Shown here in pieces: positions 33,099 to 39,205 of a stretch of 39,205 bases of DNA. Position 1 is the first letter of the stretch; each line of letters opens with the position of its first letter. This DNA comes from Candidatus Zymogenus saltonus (GTDB lineage: Bacteria; Desulfobacterota; Zymogenia; Zymogenales; Zymogenaceae). Made by a program: the position numbers and the translations under genes. The notes beneath the pieces were generated by a model. That model had not been told where the DNA came from. It searched no databases and saw nothing but the letters and a program-made list of their open reading frames with translations. The stretch covers positions 1 through 39,205 of the forward strand of contig JAFGIX010000047.1 in assembly GCA_016929395.1 (NCBI GenBank). The letters run 5' to 3'.

Positions 33099-33109
33099 CC
33101 TTAAAACCG

Positions 33110-35323
33110 TCAGACCTCCCCCCTGAGCCTCTTGACTATCAGGCTCGCCACGTTGTGGCCCTTCGTCCCCCTGCCGAAGCCGGCGTCCATCCCGGACTCT
33201 TTTGCGGTATCGTCGGTCACCTGCGTCCCCCCGGCAATGAGTATCAGGTCCTTCCTCAACCCCCGCTCAACGGCGAGATCGGCGAGCCTCCTCATGTTCA
33301 CCCTGTGTATGTCGTTGTGGGTGATGATGGTGGAGATGAGGATAATCTTAGAGCCTGTCTCCACGGTGGCGTCGATGAGCTTCGCGACCGGAACCGAAGT
33401 CCCGAGGTAGTGGCAGACAAAGCCGTACTTTTCGATCCCGCCGTGCTTTATATCAATGATCTCCCGCATCCCGACGGAGTGCTCGTCCTCCCCCACCGTG
33501 GCGGCGACGACCGAGACGTTTCTCTTTCTGATGTACTCCCTTATCTCGTCCTCTGCGACCAGCACCTCTTTTTTCGGGATCACGAGGTCCGCCCGTTTGA
33601 CGGCGAAGTCCAGTCTCCCCTTCACCTCGAAGAGGGTCCCCTCGGCCGGGTGCATCACCCTCCTGTGGATGACCTCAGGGTCTTTCAGCCCCATTTTCAC
33701 AGCCATCAAAAGGGCCGCCGCCTCCCCCACGTCGGGCGCTTCCGGGATCATCACCGTCACGCAGACCACCCCGTCGCCCGCCCACTCCACCTCCGGGCGG
33801 ATGAGGCCGGCCTCCTTTTCCTTTAACGGCGTCTCGAGGCGCCTCGCGACGTTGTCCTCCTCGTCCAGCTCGTCGATGTAGACGATCTTTCCGGGTTCGC
33901 AGAGGGTGCAGCCGTCGATCAAATCGCACGGCTTTTTCAGCTCCTCGGGGAGATGATTCTCGCCGAAGTGGCAGCAGACCGGGGCCATGTAGTCCGTCTC
34001 TCTCTCTACGATGCTTCCCGCCGCCACGCCGCCGTCGGCCGCCCTCTTTATCCCGTCGCCGACCCTCTCCGGGAAGTTGCCGGAGTCTACGAAGTGCCCC
34101 CCCTCCACCGCCGCGAAGTATCCCCCAATCTCCACGATCTCCTCTAAGAACAGCACCGCCCGCTCCTTTATCTCCCGAACCCTCCCGTCGAGGACGGGGT
34201 CTCCCTTCAGCTCCAGCATATCGGTCAGCCCGTCCACGCCCATCAGCGTCTGGCGGGCGGTGTTTACGCCGAGGACGTTGTTGTAGTGCCAGGGGACGTT
34301 TCTCCCCTCGTCCGGGGTGATGGTGCTCTGGATGTCTGCCGAGGTGAGCCGGGAGATCAATGTGTCCAGGACGTGGGTGATGGTGGCCTCCGCCGTGTCC
34401 GACTCCATGTAGCGGGTGTTCTGCTGCGCCCTAAACTTGAAGCCGTCAAAGAAGTCGCGCAGGGCGACGGCATACGGCAGGTCGATAGAGAGCTTCGGGG
34501 CCGGGGGCGCCGTCGGGGGAACGGTGGAGAGGGCGATGTTTTCTTTTGCCATCCCCGCAGCCAGGGAGAAGGCTGAGTTTATCCCATGCTGGACGAGAAG
34601 CTCCGGCATCACCTTCCACGCCTCCCTCGCCGTGGCGTTGGCGTTGTGGGCGCCGTCTATCTGGAGGATACCGGCGTCAGCCATCAGCGCCTTTGCGCAC
34701 GCGGCGTCCACAAACGAGCGGTGCATGTTGATGTTCCTGTAAAGAACGTTGTACTGGGGGTCCTGGTGGGCGCCGTTCACCCCCTCCTCGTTGAAGAGGA
34801 CGGCCATCTCCGGCCCGGCCACCCCGCTGACGTAGGAGTGAAAGTTGATCGGCCTTCCCACCTCCTCCTCGATCAGGTCGAGGGCCTTCCTCGACGCCCT
34901 GATCTGCTTTCTGCTGATCGGCACACCCCCCACCCCCTCCGGGGTTCCCTCGATCAGGCCGTCGAAGTGGGACTGGCCGGTAGTCCTTATCACCATGATG
35001 TGGTCCGCCCCGTGCCACGCGGCCATCCGCATCCTTCTGATGTCGTCCTCGAAGTGGCCGGAGGCGATCTCGGTAGTAATCACGAAGTCGCACTGGGGGT
35101 CGATGCCACCGAAATAATGGGCGGAGGGGAGGGGGACGGAGTTTTTCAGCCCCTCGGATGTGTCCCTGTACACGAACGGACCGATCTTCTGATTCGGGCT
35201 AATCTTCCTCCACGTCCACCCCTTCCTCTTGGGACGGTAGTCGGAAAGCCCCTCGATGATTTTTGCCACGTCTATCTTCTTGTCGGCCTCGAGCTTTATG
35301 GATCGCTTCATCGGTCGCCTCAT
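33110..35323 (-). CDS. oraE: D-ornithine 4,5-aminomutase, large E subunit
   Basis: A 737-residue PLP- and adenosylcobalamin-dependent subunit that shifts the terminal amino group of D-ornithine to give (2R,4S)-2,4-diaminopentanoate. The TIM-barrel part has EGTPEGVGGVPISRKQ and HGADHIMVIRTTGQSH. The C-terminal B12 domain has DEHSVG with H615 as candidate lower cobalt ligand and K626 in IDIKHGG as candidate PLP lysine. This 11-residue spacing equals that of H618 and K629 in the Clostridium sticklandii enzyme. GGTQVTDDTAKESGMDAGFGRG closes the domain in two segments. The ATG overlaps the oraS stop as ATGA. An in-frame ATG four codons later is also possible. Confidence 0.95.
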   Translation of the reverse strand: MRRPMKRSIKLEADKKIDVAKIIEGLSDYRPKRKGWTWRKISPNQKIGPFVYRDTSEGLKNSVPLPSAHYFGGIDPQCDFVITTEIASGHFEDDIRRMRMAAWHGADHIMVIRTTGQSHFDGLIEGTPEGVGGVPISRKQIRASRKALDLIEEEVGRPINFHSYVSGVAGPEMAVLFNEEGVNGAHQDPQYNVLYRNINMHRSFVDAACAKALMADAGILQIDGAHNANATAREAWKVMPELLVQHGINSAFSLAAGMAKENIALSTVPPTAPPAPKLSIDLPYAVALRDFFDGFKFRAQQNTRYMESDTAEATITHVLDTLISRLTSADIQSTITPDEGRNVPWHYNNVLGVNTARQTLMGVDGLTDMLELKGDPVLDGRVREIKERAVLFLEEIVEIGGYFAAVEGGHFVDSGNFPERVGDGIKRAADGGVAAGSIVERETDYMAPVCCHFGENHLPEELKKPCDLIDGCTLCEPGKIVYIDELDEEDNVARRLETPLKEKEAGLIRPEVEWAGDGVVCVTVMIPEAPDVGEAAALLMAVKMGLKDPEVIHRRVMHPAEGTLFEVKGRLDFAVKRADLVIPKKEVLVAEDEIREYIRKRNVSVVAATVGEDEHSVGMREIIDIKHGGIEKYGFVCHYLGTSVPVAKLIDATVETGSKIILISTIITHNDIHRVNMRRLADLAVERGLRKDLILIAGGTQVTDDTAKESGMDAGFGRGTKGHNVASLIVKRLRGEV

Positions 35324-35664
35324 GGGTCAATATCCTCCCAGTATTTTCCCTCGATAAGCCCCAACCCCGCGCTCCTGACGTCGACCTTGTTCTTTTGGGC
35401 GACCCGATAGACGATCCCCCCCGCCCCGCAGCCGAGGAGTCCCCGCTCCGAGATATTTGTCACAAGTCCCTTCGCCTCGATGCTCGAAAATCCCATCCTG
35501 AGAAGCACAGACCGCTCGATGGAGGGTGAGGTGTGGGTCCTCGCCTCCTCCACTATCGGCTCGACTATCTTGTTCAAAAGCTCCCAGAAGCGGTCCTTGA
35601 GCTCCTCGTCCGACAGTCCCTTTAACCTCTCCCGCCTCTGTTCGTAATCGTCGCCTCTCTCCAT
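35320..35664 (-). CDS. oraS: D-ornithine 4,5-aminomutase, small S subunit
   Basis: A 114-residue helical subunit that pairs with OraE. It has the family pattern RRERLKGLSDEELKDRFWEL near residue 10 and then SIERSVLLRMGFSSIEA, GLLGCGAGGIVYR and a C-terminal GKYWEDI. Length and order next to oraE agree with known operons. It starts 31 bases after ortB and its stop overlaps the start of oraE by four bases (ATGA), so equal translation of both subunits is likely. Confidence 0.93.
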   Translation of the reverse strand: MERGDDYEQRRERLKGLSDEELKDRFWELLNKIVEPIVEEARTHTSPSIERSVLLRMGFSSIEAKGLVTNISERGLLGCGAGGIVYRVAQKNKVDVRSAGLGLIEGKYWEDIDP

Positions 35665-35695
35665 TATTCCCCTGCTGTTTGCATATAAGATTCCT

Positions 35696-37108
35696 CTATT
35701 TCAGGCCGACCGCCTCCCTCACGCAGTCGGGGGTCGTCTTCGTATCTTCGGCCAGAAACCTGATCTCGTCATCTGTAATCTTTTCCCTGTCCTCGATACT
35801 TTCGAGGGCGTTTTTGTAGTACGATTTTCTGAGCCTTTCGAGGTCTACGTCAACAGCTTTAATCTGCGACGGATCCTCCGGGATTACGATCCTCACTCCG
35901 GGTACGTTCTCCTTAGGATTACCTCTCCTTACCTCTATCCCCATCCTTTTCGCGAGATTCAGCTGGGCTATGGGGTGCTTGCCCGCCCCGGTGTACTCGG
36001 TCTCCTGGACAACCACGATCTCATCCTCCCCCATCTCCCGCGCTACCGCAAAGGCCGCGGCCAGAGACGTGTTTCCCGCAGGCCCCCGCTCCATCCCCTC
36101 AAGCTCCGCCAGCGCCTGGGTAATGTAGAAGACCTCCCCCTGGGTCACCGTAACGAACCTGTCCATATATCTTAAGGGGCGGGCGGCGTTTTTCGGGACG
36201 TCCGCCCGGTCGGGCCAGGTGGCGAAGGGTATCCCGAAGCCGGTGTGCCCGGTGGTGAACGACTTCCGGTTGAAGTCGGTGTCCGACGCCATGTGGAGGC
36301 CCGAGAGGTCGACACTCGCGGCAACCAGCTTTGTGTCGGACGCCCCCGCCTTTATGAGCCCCCTGCCGGTGCCGGTGACGTTCCCCCCGCCGGCGTGGGT
36401 GGCGACGACGACGTCCGGAAAGCGCCCCTCCCTCTCCTTTATTTCCTTCGCCACTTCAAAGCCCAGTGTCTCTATCCCCAGGACGGAAAAGGGGGTGTAG
36501 AGGGAGGCGTTGAAGTAGCCAGTCTCTATGAGGATAAGGAGGAAGACGTAGAAAAGCTCCGGGCCGACGGAGAGCCTGATCACCTCCGCCCCGTACGCCT
36601 CGCACGCTCTGGTCTTCTCCGCTATCTCAGGCTGGGCGATACCCCTTCCGTCGAAGGCCTCCTGGACGATAATTGCGGGAAGCCCCTTCTTCGCCGCCTG
36701 GGAGGCGACGGCCGCCCCGTAGTTCCCGCTGGTGGCGGCGCTTACCCCCGGATACCCCTTCTTCCACGCCTCGTAGATAGACACTGAGGCCCTGCGGTCC
36801 TTGAAGGAGCCGGAGGGATTCTGCGCCTCGTCCTTCACGAATATGCGCCCACCCTTGCCTGGGTTGGAGACGGCCCTTACGAGGGCGGTGATGTTCTTCA
36901 GTTCGACCAGGGGGGTGTTTCCCACCGCCGTCTCTGACTGTATCTCGAAAACCCTTTCCAGGTCGTAGCCGGTCTTCGTCATCATCCCCTCGTAGTCGAA
37001 GGAGACGGGGCCGGTCTTGAAGGCGTCGTAGTCGATCCCCACCGAGCTCTTCATCACCTCCCCCTTCTTCGCCATGACGGCGTCGTAGCCCATATCGGCG
37101 GCGCTCAT
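35696..37108 (-). CDS. ortB: 2-amino-4-oxopentanoate thiolase, PLP (beta) subunit
   Basis: A 470-residue fold-type II PLP protein related to threonine synthase. The cofactor lysine is K103 in NPSGSFKDRRAS, the phosphate-binding part is THAGGGNVTGTG, and SAATSGNYGAAVA is also conserved. With OrtA it cleaves 2-amino-4-oxopentanoate with CoA to D-alanine and acetyl-CoA. A fragment ETEYTGAGKHPIAQLN near residue 373 is typical of OrtB. The ATG overlaps the ortA stop as ATGA and has a GGAGGAGGGG site upstream. The length is as expected. Confidence 0.94.
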   Translation of the reverse strand: MSAADMGYDAVMAKKGEVMKSSVGIDYDAFKTGPVSFDYEGMMTKTGYDLERVFEIQSETAVGNTPLVELKNITALVRAVSNPGKGGRIFVKDEAQNPSGSFKDRRASVSIYEAWKKGYPGVSAATSGNYGAAVASQAAKKGLPAIIVQEAFDGRGIAQPEIAEKTRACEAYGAEVIRLSVGPELFYVFLLILIETGYFNASLYTPFSVLGIETLGFEVAKEIKEREGRFPDVVVATHAGGGNVTGTGRGLIKAGASDTKLVAASVDLSGLHMASDTDFNRKSFTTGHTGFGIPFATWPDRADVPKNAARPLRYMDRFVTVTQGEVFYITQALAELEGMERGPAGNTSLAAAFAVAREMGEDEIVVVQETEYTGAGKHPIAQLNLAKRMGIEVRRGNPKENVPGVRIVIPEDPSQIKAVDVDLERLRKSYYKNALESIEDREKITDDEIRFLAEDTKTTPDCVREAVGLK

Positions 37109-37434
37109 CTTCCCCTCCTCCTCATATCGCCCTCCTTGCCTATGATCTTCTTTACCTCCCTCCCGATGGAGATGAGCTCCGGGATCGGCTCGCCGAAGCC
37201 GTGGTCATAGGGGGGGTTTACCGCCGTGAGTTTCCCAGAAACAACCCTTCCCACAGCGGTCGTTATCTCGACCTCGTCCCCCATCCCGGCGTCGTCGTTC
37301 AGGTAGCCCTTGACCCTCATCTCGAGGGGGACCTTCTTCGTGTCCTCAGGCACCTGGGGGGCGCGCTCCCCGGGTTCAAGGACAATCCTGTGGACCTCGA
37401 CCCAGCTCCCCTCCTTGACCATCTTATCCATCAT
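37105..37434 (-). CDS. ortA: 2-amino-4-oxopentanoate thiolase, alpha subunit
   Basis: A 109-residue small subunit. It begins VKEGSWVEVHRIVLEPGERAP (in two segments) and contains PLEMRVKGYL, GDEVEITTAVGRVVSG and NPPYDHGFGEPIPEL, all characteristic of OrtA. It has no cofactor site of its own and works with OrtB. The start ATG overlaps the ord stop by four bases, and the stop overlaps the ortB start by four bases, so the three genes are translationally coupled. Two ATG codons occur in tandem at the start. Confidence 0.93.
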   Translation of the reverse strand: MMDKMVKEGSWVEVHRIVLEPGERAPQVPEDTKKVPLEMRVKGYLNDDAGMGDEVEITTAVGRVVSGKLTAVNPPYDHGFGEPIPELISIGREVKKIIGKEGDMRRRGR

Positions 37435-38480
37435 TTTCCCCCTTTGATCATCTCCCTCACGTCCCCCATTATGGCTGCGGGAACCGGCATATCCGCCATC
37501 GTCATTAGCCCAGGGGGAGCGTTAATCACCTTGGGGATCATGTTTACCGAGAGGGCCACCGTCCCCACGCCCCCCGGAATCTCCGGGGAGCCGGAGAATG
37601 AGACATCGGGCACCCCCTTTATATCGATATAGTCGCCCGTGACCACACCCTCGAGATGGGGGTGAATCTGCTGCGGGTGGTCGAGGATTATGGCCGCCTT
37701 TTCCCCCATGTACCCAATGCCCCTGTGGTGGCAGCCGCAGGTCATCCCCGGCTCCACCTTAATAAACTTCGTCTCCCTCTTGACACTACTTATGATAGGC
37801 TCCCTTGTCTGCTCTATCCTGTCTATCTTCCACCCCAGGGCCTTTCCGATCATGCCGATCGACTCCGGAAAGCCGAAGTGCCCCACCACCGAGCCGTCCT
37901 CGATCCCCTTCTGAAACTCTTCCGGGATTATCCCCACACCCTGGGTCCTCAAAACGGAGGGGCCATAGGGGGAGAGGTCGTTCACCCTCCTTGCCGTGAT
38001 CGAGTGCACCTCGCTGCAGACGCCGGTCAGAGCTATGACGAGGAGGTCCAGCACGAACCCGGGGTTGATCCCCGTTCCTAAGACCGTGACCCCGGTATCC
38101 CTGGCGAGTCTGTCGATCTTTTCCGAAAGCTCCGGCGAGCCGTAGTGGGGGAAGCTCATCTCCTCGGCGATGGAGACGACGTTTATCCCGTGCCTTAAGG
38201 CCGTCTCGATCTCGCCGAAGGCGTCCTTTACGGTCGAAGTCGTGCACTGGACGACCGCATCGGGGGAAGAGCTTTTGAAGAGCTCCCCGGCGTCGGAGAA
38301 GACCCTTATCCCCAGCGGCTTATCCCTGCCTAGTATCTCCCCCACGTCCTTTCCGTTCCGATCCGCCCTCTTCGAAATCACCCCCACAAGCTCCATACCC
38401 TCCTTTTTGAGGATCAGCTCTATCGCGCCGCTCCCCATCTGTCCCGTTCCCCACACGGCAACCTTTACTCTACCTGTCAC
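37431..38480 (-). CDS. ord: (2R,4S)-2,4-diaminopentanoate dehydrogenase
   Basis: A 349-residue NAD(P)-dependent dehydrogenase of the dihydrodipicolinate-reductase-like fold. The Rossmann motif VAVWGTGQMGSGA starts at residue 7. Further marks are VVQCTTS, GTGINPGFVLDLL, RVNDLSPYGPSVLRTQG, HFGFPESI and GMTCGCHHRG. It oxidatively deaminates 2,4-diaminopentanoate to 2-amino-4-oxopentanoate, yielding ammonia and reduced cofactor. It heads the operon although it acts after the aminomutase. The start is GTG with AGGAGG seven bases upstream. A promoter with palindromes lies about 100 bases upstream. Confidence 0.94.
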   Translation of the reverse strand: MTGRVKVAVWGTGQMGSGAIELILKKEGMELVGVISKRADRNGKDVGEILGRDKPLGIRVFSDAGELFKSSSPDAVVQCTTSTVKDAFGEIETALRHGINVVSIAEEMSFPHYGSPELSEKIDRLARDTGVTVLGTGINPGFVLDLLVIALTGVCSEVHSITARRVNDLSPYGPSVLRTQGVGIIPEEFQKGIEDGSVVGHFGFPESIGMIGKALGWKIDRIEQTREPIISSVKRETKFIKVEPGMTCGCHHRGIGYMGEKAAIILDHPQQIHPHLEGVVTGDYIDIKGVPDVSFSGSPEIPGGVGTVALSVNMIPKVINAPPGLMTMADMPVPAAIMGDVREMIKGGK

Positions 38481-38552
38481 TTTTGAACCTCCTGTCTTGA
38501 TTTTATACTAGCTTTCGACCCAAACAGCCCCTCTTCGGCTCCTCAAGGATGA

Positions 38553-38586
38553 ATATTAATATCGTGACATTAATGTTAATATTAAC
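38553..38586. promoter_or_regulatory. cluster of three short palindromes at the ord promoter
   Basis: ATATTAATAT (38553-38562), ACATTAATGT (38567-38576) and GTTAATATTAAC (38575-38586) are each perfect palindromes with an ATTAAT or TTAATATTAA core. They cover the -10 and the predicted transcription start. An operator array for a dimeric repressor is likely. Partial likeness of the first to an ArgR half-site (TGAAT) is weak. Confidence 0.5.
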
Positions 38587-38607
38587 GCCATAATCCGGTA
38601 AAGTCAA
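38579..38607 (-). promoter_or_regulatory. promoter of the ornithine operon
   Basis: Minus-strand TTGACT (38602-38607), a 17-base spacer and TAATAT (38579-38584). This predicts a start near 38572 and a leader of about 90 bases to the GTG. The -10 lies inside a 12-bp palindrome, so binding there would block transcription. Confidence 0.65.
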
Positions 38608-38801
38608 AGGGATAATAAGAGGAGAGTTTGCTTATCCAATGACCATGAGCACAAACAACATCCTCGTGAATGATTGATTGACGCTATTCAAGATTGAAAA
38701 TGTAATATTGACTAACTTTCCCACTTCGGGGTGGGAATATAGTAGTACTAATGTTTATATGGTTTTCGGCTTGAAAAGAAATTGGGATTGGTTTATAGAA
38801 T

Positions 38802-38827
38802 AAAAAAGGCCGCCTAAATCGGCGACC
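38802..38827 (-). terminator. intrinsic terminator facing left
   Basis: On the minus strand GGTCGCC and GGCGGCC form a seven-pair stem (one G-T pair) around GATTTA, followed at once by six T residues. It is a clear rho-independent terminator, yet no minus-strand gene is visible to its right before the window ends, so the transcript it stops is unknown. Confidence 0.7.
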
Positions 38828-38855
38828 CAGGGAGGACATACTGTACGGAATGTAC

Positions 38856-38883
38856 TTGACTTTTGCACATAAAATGATACTTT
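38856..38883 (+). promoter_or_regulatory. promoter of the Gfo/Idh/MocA-type gene
   Basis: TTGACT (38856-38861), a 16-base spacer and TACTTT (38878-38883). The predicted start near 38890 leaves a very short leader holding GGGAG just before the ATG at 38903. Confidence 0.5.
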
Positions 38884-38902
38884 AAGTTTTTTTGGGAGCA
38901 CT

Positions 38903-39205
38903 ATGGAAAAAAGCAATAAAACAAAGATAGGTCTTATTGGTGCGGGAAATATCTGTCGAGTGGGCCATGGTCCAGCCATCACGGCGGACGGGAGGGCCTA
39001 TATTGCCGCAATCAGTGATCCCGACCAGCACAACAGAGATACCTTCGCAAAAAAGTACAGGGTAAACGGTGTTTATGAAGATCACCGCGCCATGCTTGAA
39101 CGTGAAGATCTGGATGCTGTTGTCATATCGTCGCCCCCATGGCTTCACGCGCGTCATGTTGAAGACAGCGCCGAAAAAGGTCTTCCTATCCTGTGCGAAA
39201 AACCG
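38903..39205 (+). CDS. Gfo/Idh/MocA-family oxidoreductase (5' part, cut by window end)
   Basis: The first 101 residues are open to the right edge. A Rossmann motif IGLIGAGNICRVGHGPAI follows a short charged start, then AAISDPDQ, a YEDHRAMLE segment and VVISSPPWLHARHVEDSAEKG with a terminal CEKP, the EKP motif of the family. Such enzymes oxidise or reduce sugars, inositols or sugar-nucleotides with NAD(P); the substrate cannot be told. GGGAG precedes the ATG. It is on the strand opposite to the ornithine operon, behind its own promoter, and starts a new region. Confidence 0.88.
   Translation, partial: MEKSNKTKIGLIGAGNICRVGHGPAITADGRAYIAAISDPDQHNRDTFAKKYRVNGVYEDHRAMLEREDLDAVVISSPPWLHARHVEDSAEKGLPILCEKP

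Larger units (their letters stand above)
38481..38902. other. intergenic region between ord and the plus-strand oxidoreductase
   Basis: This contains the ord promoter and palindromes, a C(TTCG)G-type hairpin TTCCCAC/GTGGGAA at 38718-38737, a minus-strand terminator at 38802-38827 and the promoter of the plus-strand gene. No ORF with a ribosome site was found between them. Confidence 0.5.

Noticed and set aside
38553-38586. Bona fide ArgR box at the ornithine operon
   Set aside because: Only one half-site resembles the consensus; kept as an unidentified palindrome array.
38882-39157. Minus-strand ORF of about 91 codons at the right edge
   Set aside because: It lies opposite a clear Gfo/Idh/MocA N-terminal domain with its own promoter and ribosome site.

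Overview
The window looks like chromosomal DNA of a strict or nearly strict anaerobe, most likely a Desulfobacterota ('Deltaproteobacteria')-type organism. This rests on gene content, not on a marker gene: superoxide reductase, rubrerythrin-like proteins and rubredoxin in place of catalase or superoxide dismutase, an Orp-type MinD/Mrp/NifX cluster with a sigma-54 regulator, PAS-rich histidine kinases, a selenocysteine-type glutaredoxin and an oxidative ornithine-degradation operon. Nearly all genes lie on the minus strand. Exceptions are the glucokinase/phosphoglucose isomerase pair at the left edge and an oxidoreductase cut by the right edge.

Layout. (1) 43-3277: a minus-strand tRNA-Thr(CGT) and a divergent plus-strand unit for entry of glucose into glycolysis (glucokinase, glucose-6-phosphate isomerase). 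(2) 3635-13230: an oxygen-defence and thiol-redox island with two rubrerythrin-like diiron proteins, ferritin, superoxide reductase, an exported peroxiredoxin with a TlpA-like thioredoxin, a glutaredoxin-thioredoxin reductase fusion, a selenocysteine glutaredoxin, rubredoxin, a sulfite-oxidase-fold molybdoprotein, a YyaL-type thioredoxin-fold protein and flavodoxin. A Fur-like inverted repeat precedes the superoxide reductase/ferritin genes. (3) 13617-19468: two large multi-PAS histidine kinases, one with an N-terminal receiver domain. (4) 20349-27850: an Fe-S and metal-cluster handling locus with an Mrp ATPase, two ferredoxin-insert MinD ATPases, three NifX-like proteins, an IscU-like scaffold, a CoA-disulfide-reductase-like flavoprotein and small zinc-ribbon or Gly-rich proteins. 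It is headed by a sigma-54 activator (28091-29434) and resembles the Orp system of Desulfovibrio. (5) 29659-38480: the complete ornithine branch ord-ortA-ortB-oraS-oraE-glmL-like-orr, tightly coupled by ATGA overlaps. It would convert ornithine via D-ornithine, 2,4-diaminopentanoate and 2-amino-4-oxopentanoate to alanine and acetyl-CoA.

Most notable observations: an in-frame UGA at the first redox-active position of a small glutaredoxin, with a SECIS-like stem-loop directly downstream (9453-9692); an ornithine racemase fused to an arginase-fold domain that has lost several metal and catalytic residues (29659-31710); a sigma-54 activator that appears to be transcribed as a leaderless mRNA, followed by a possible -24/-12 promoter for the Orp-like cluster; and an array of short palindromes over the ord promoter. 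Functions are assigned by motif reading alone; no database search was run.
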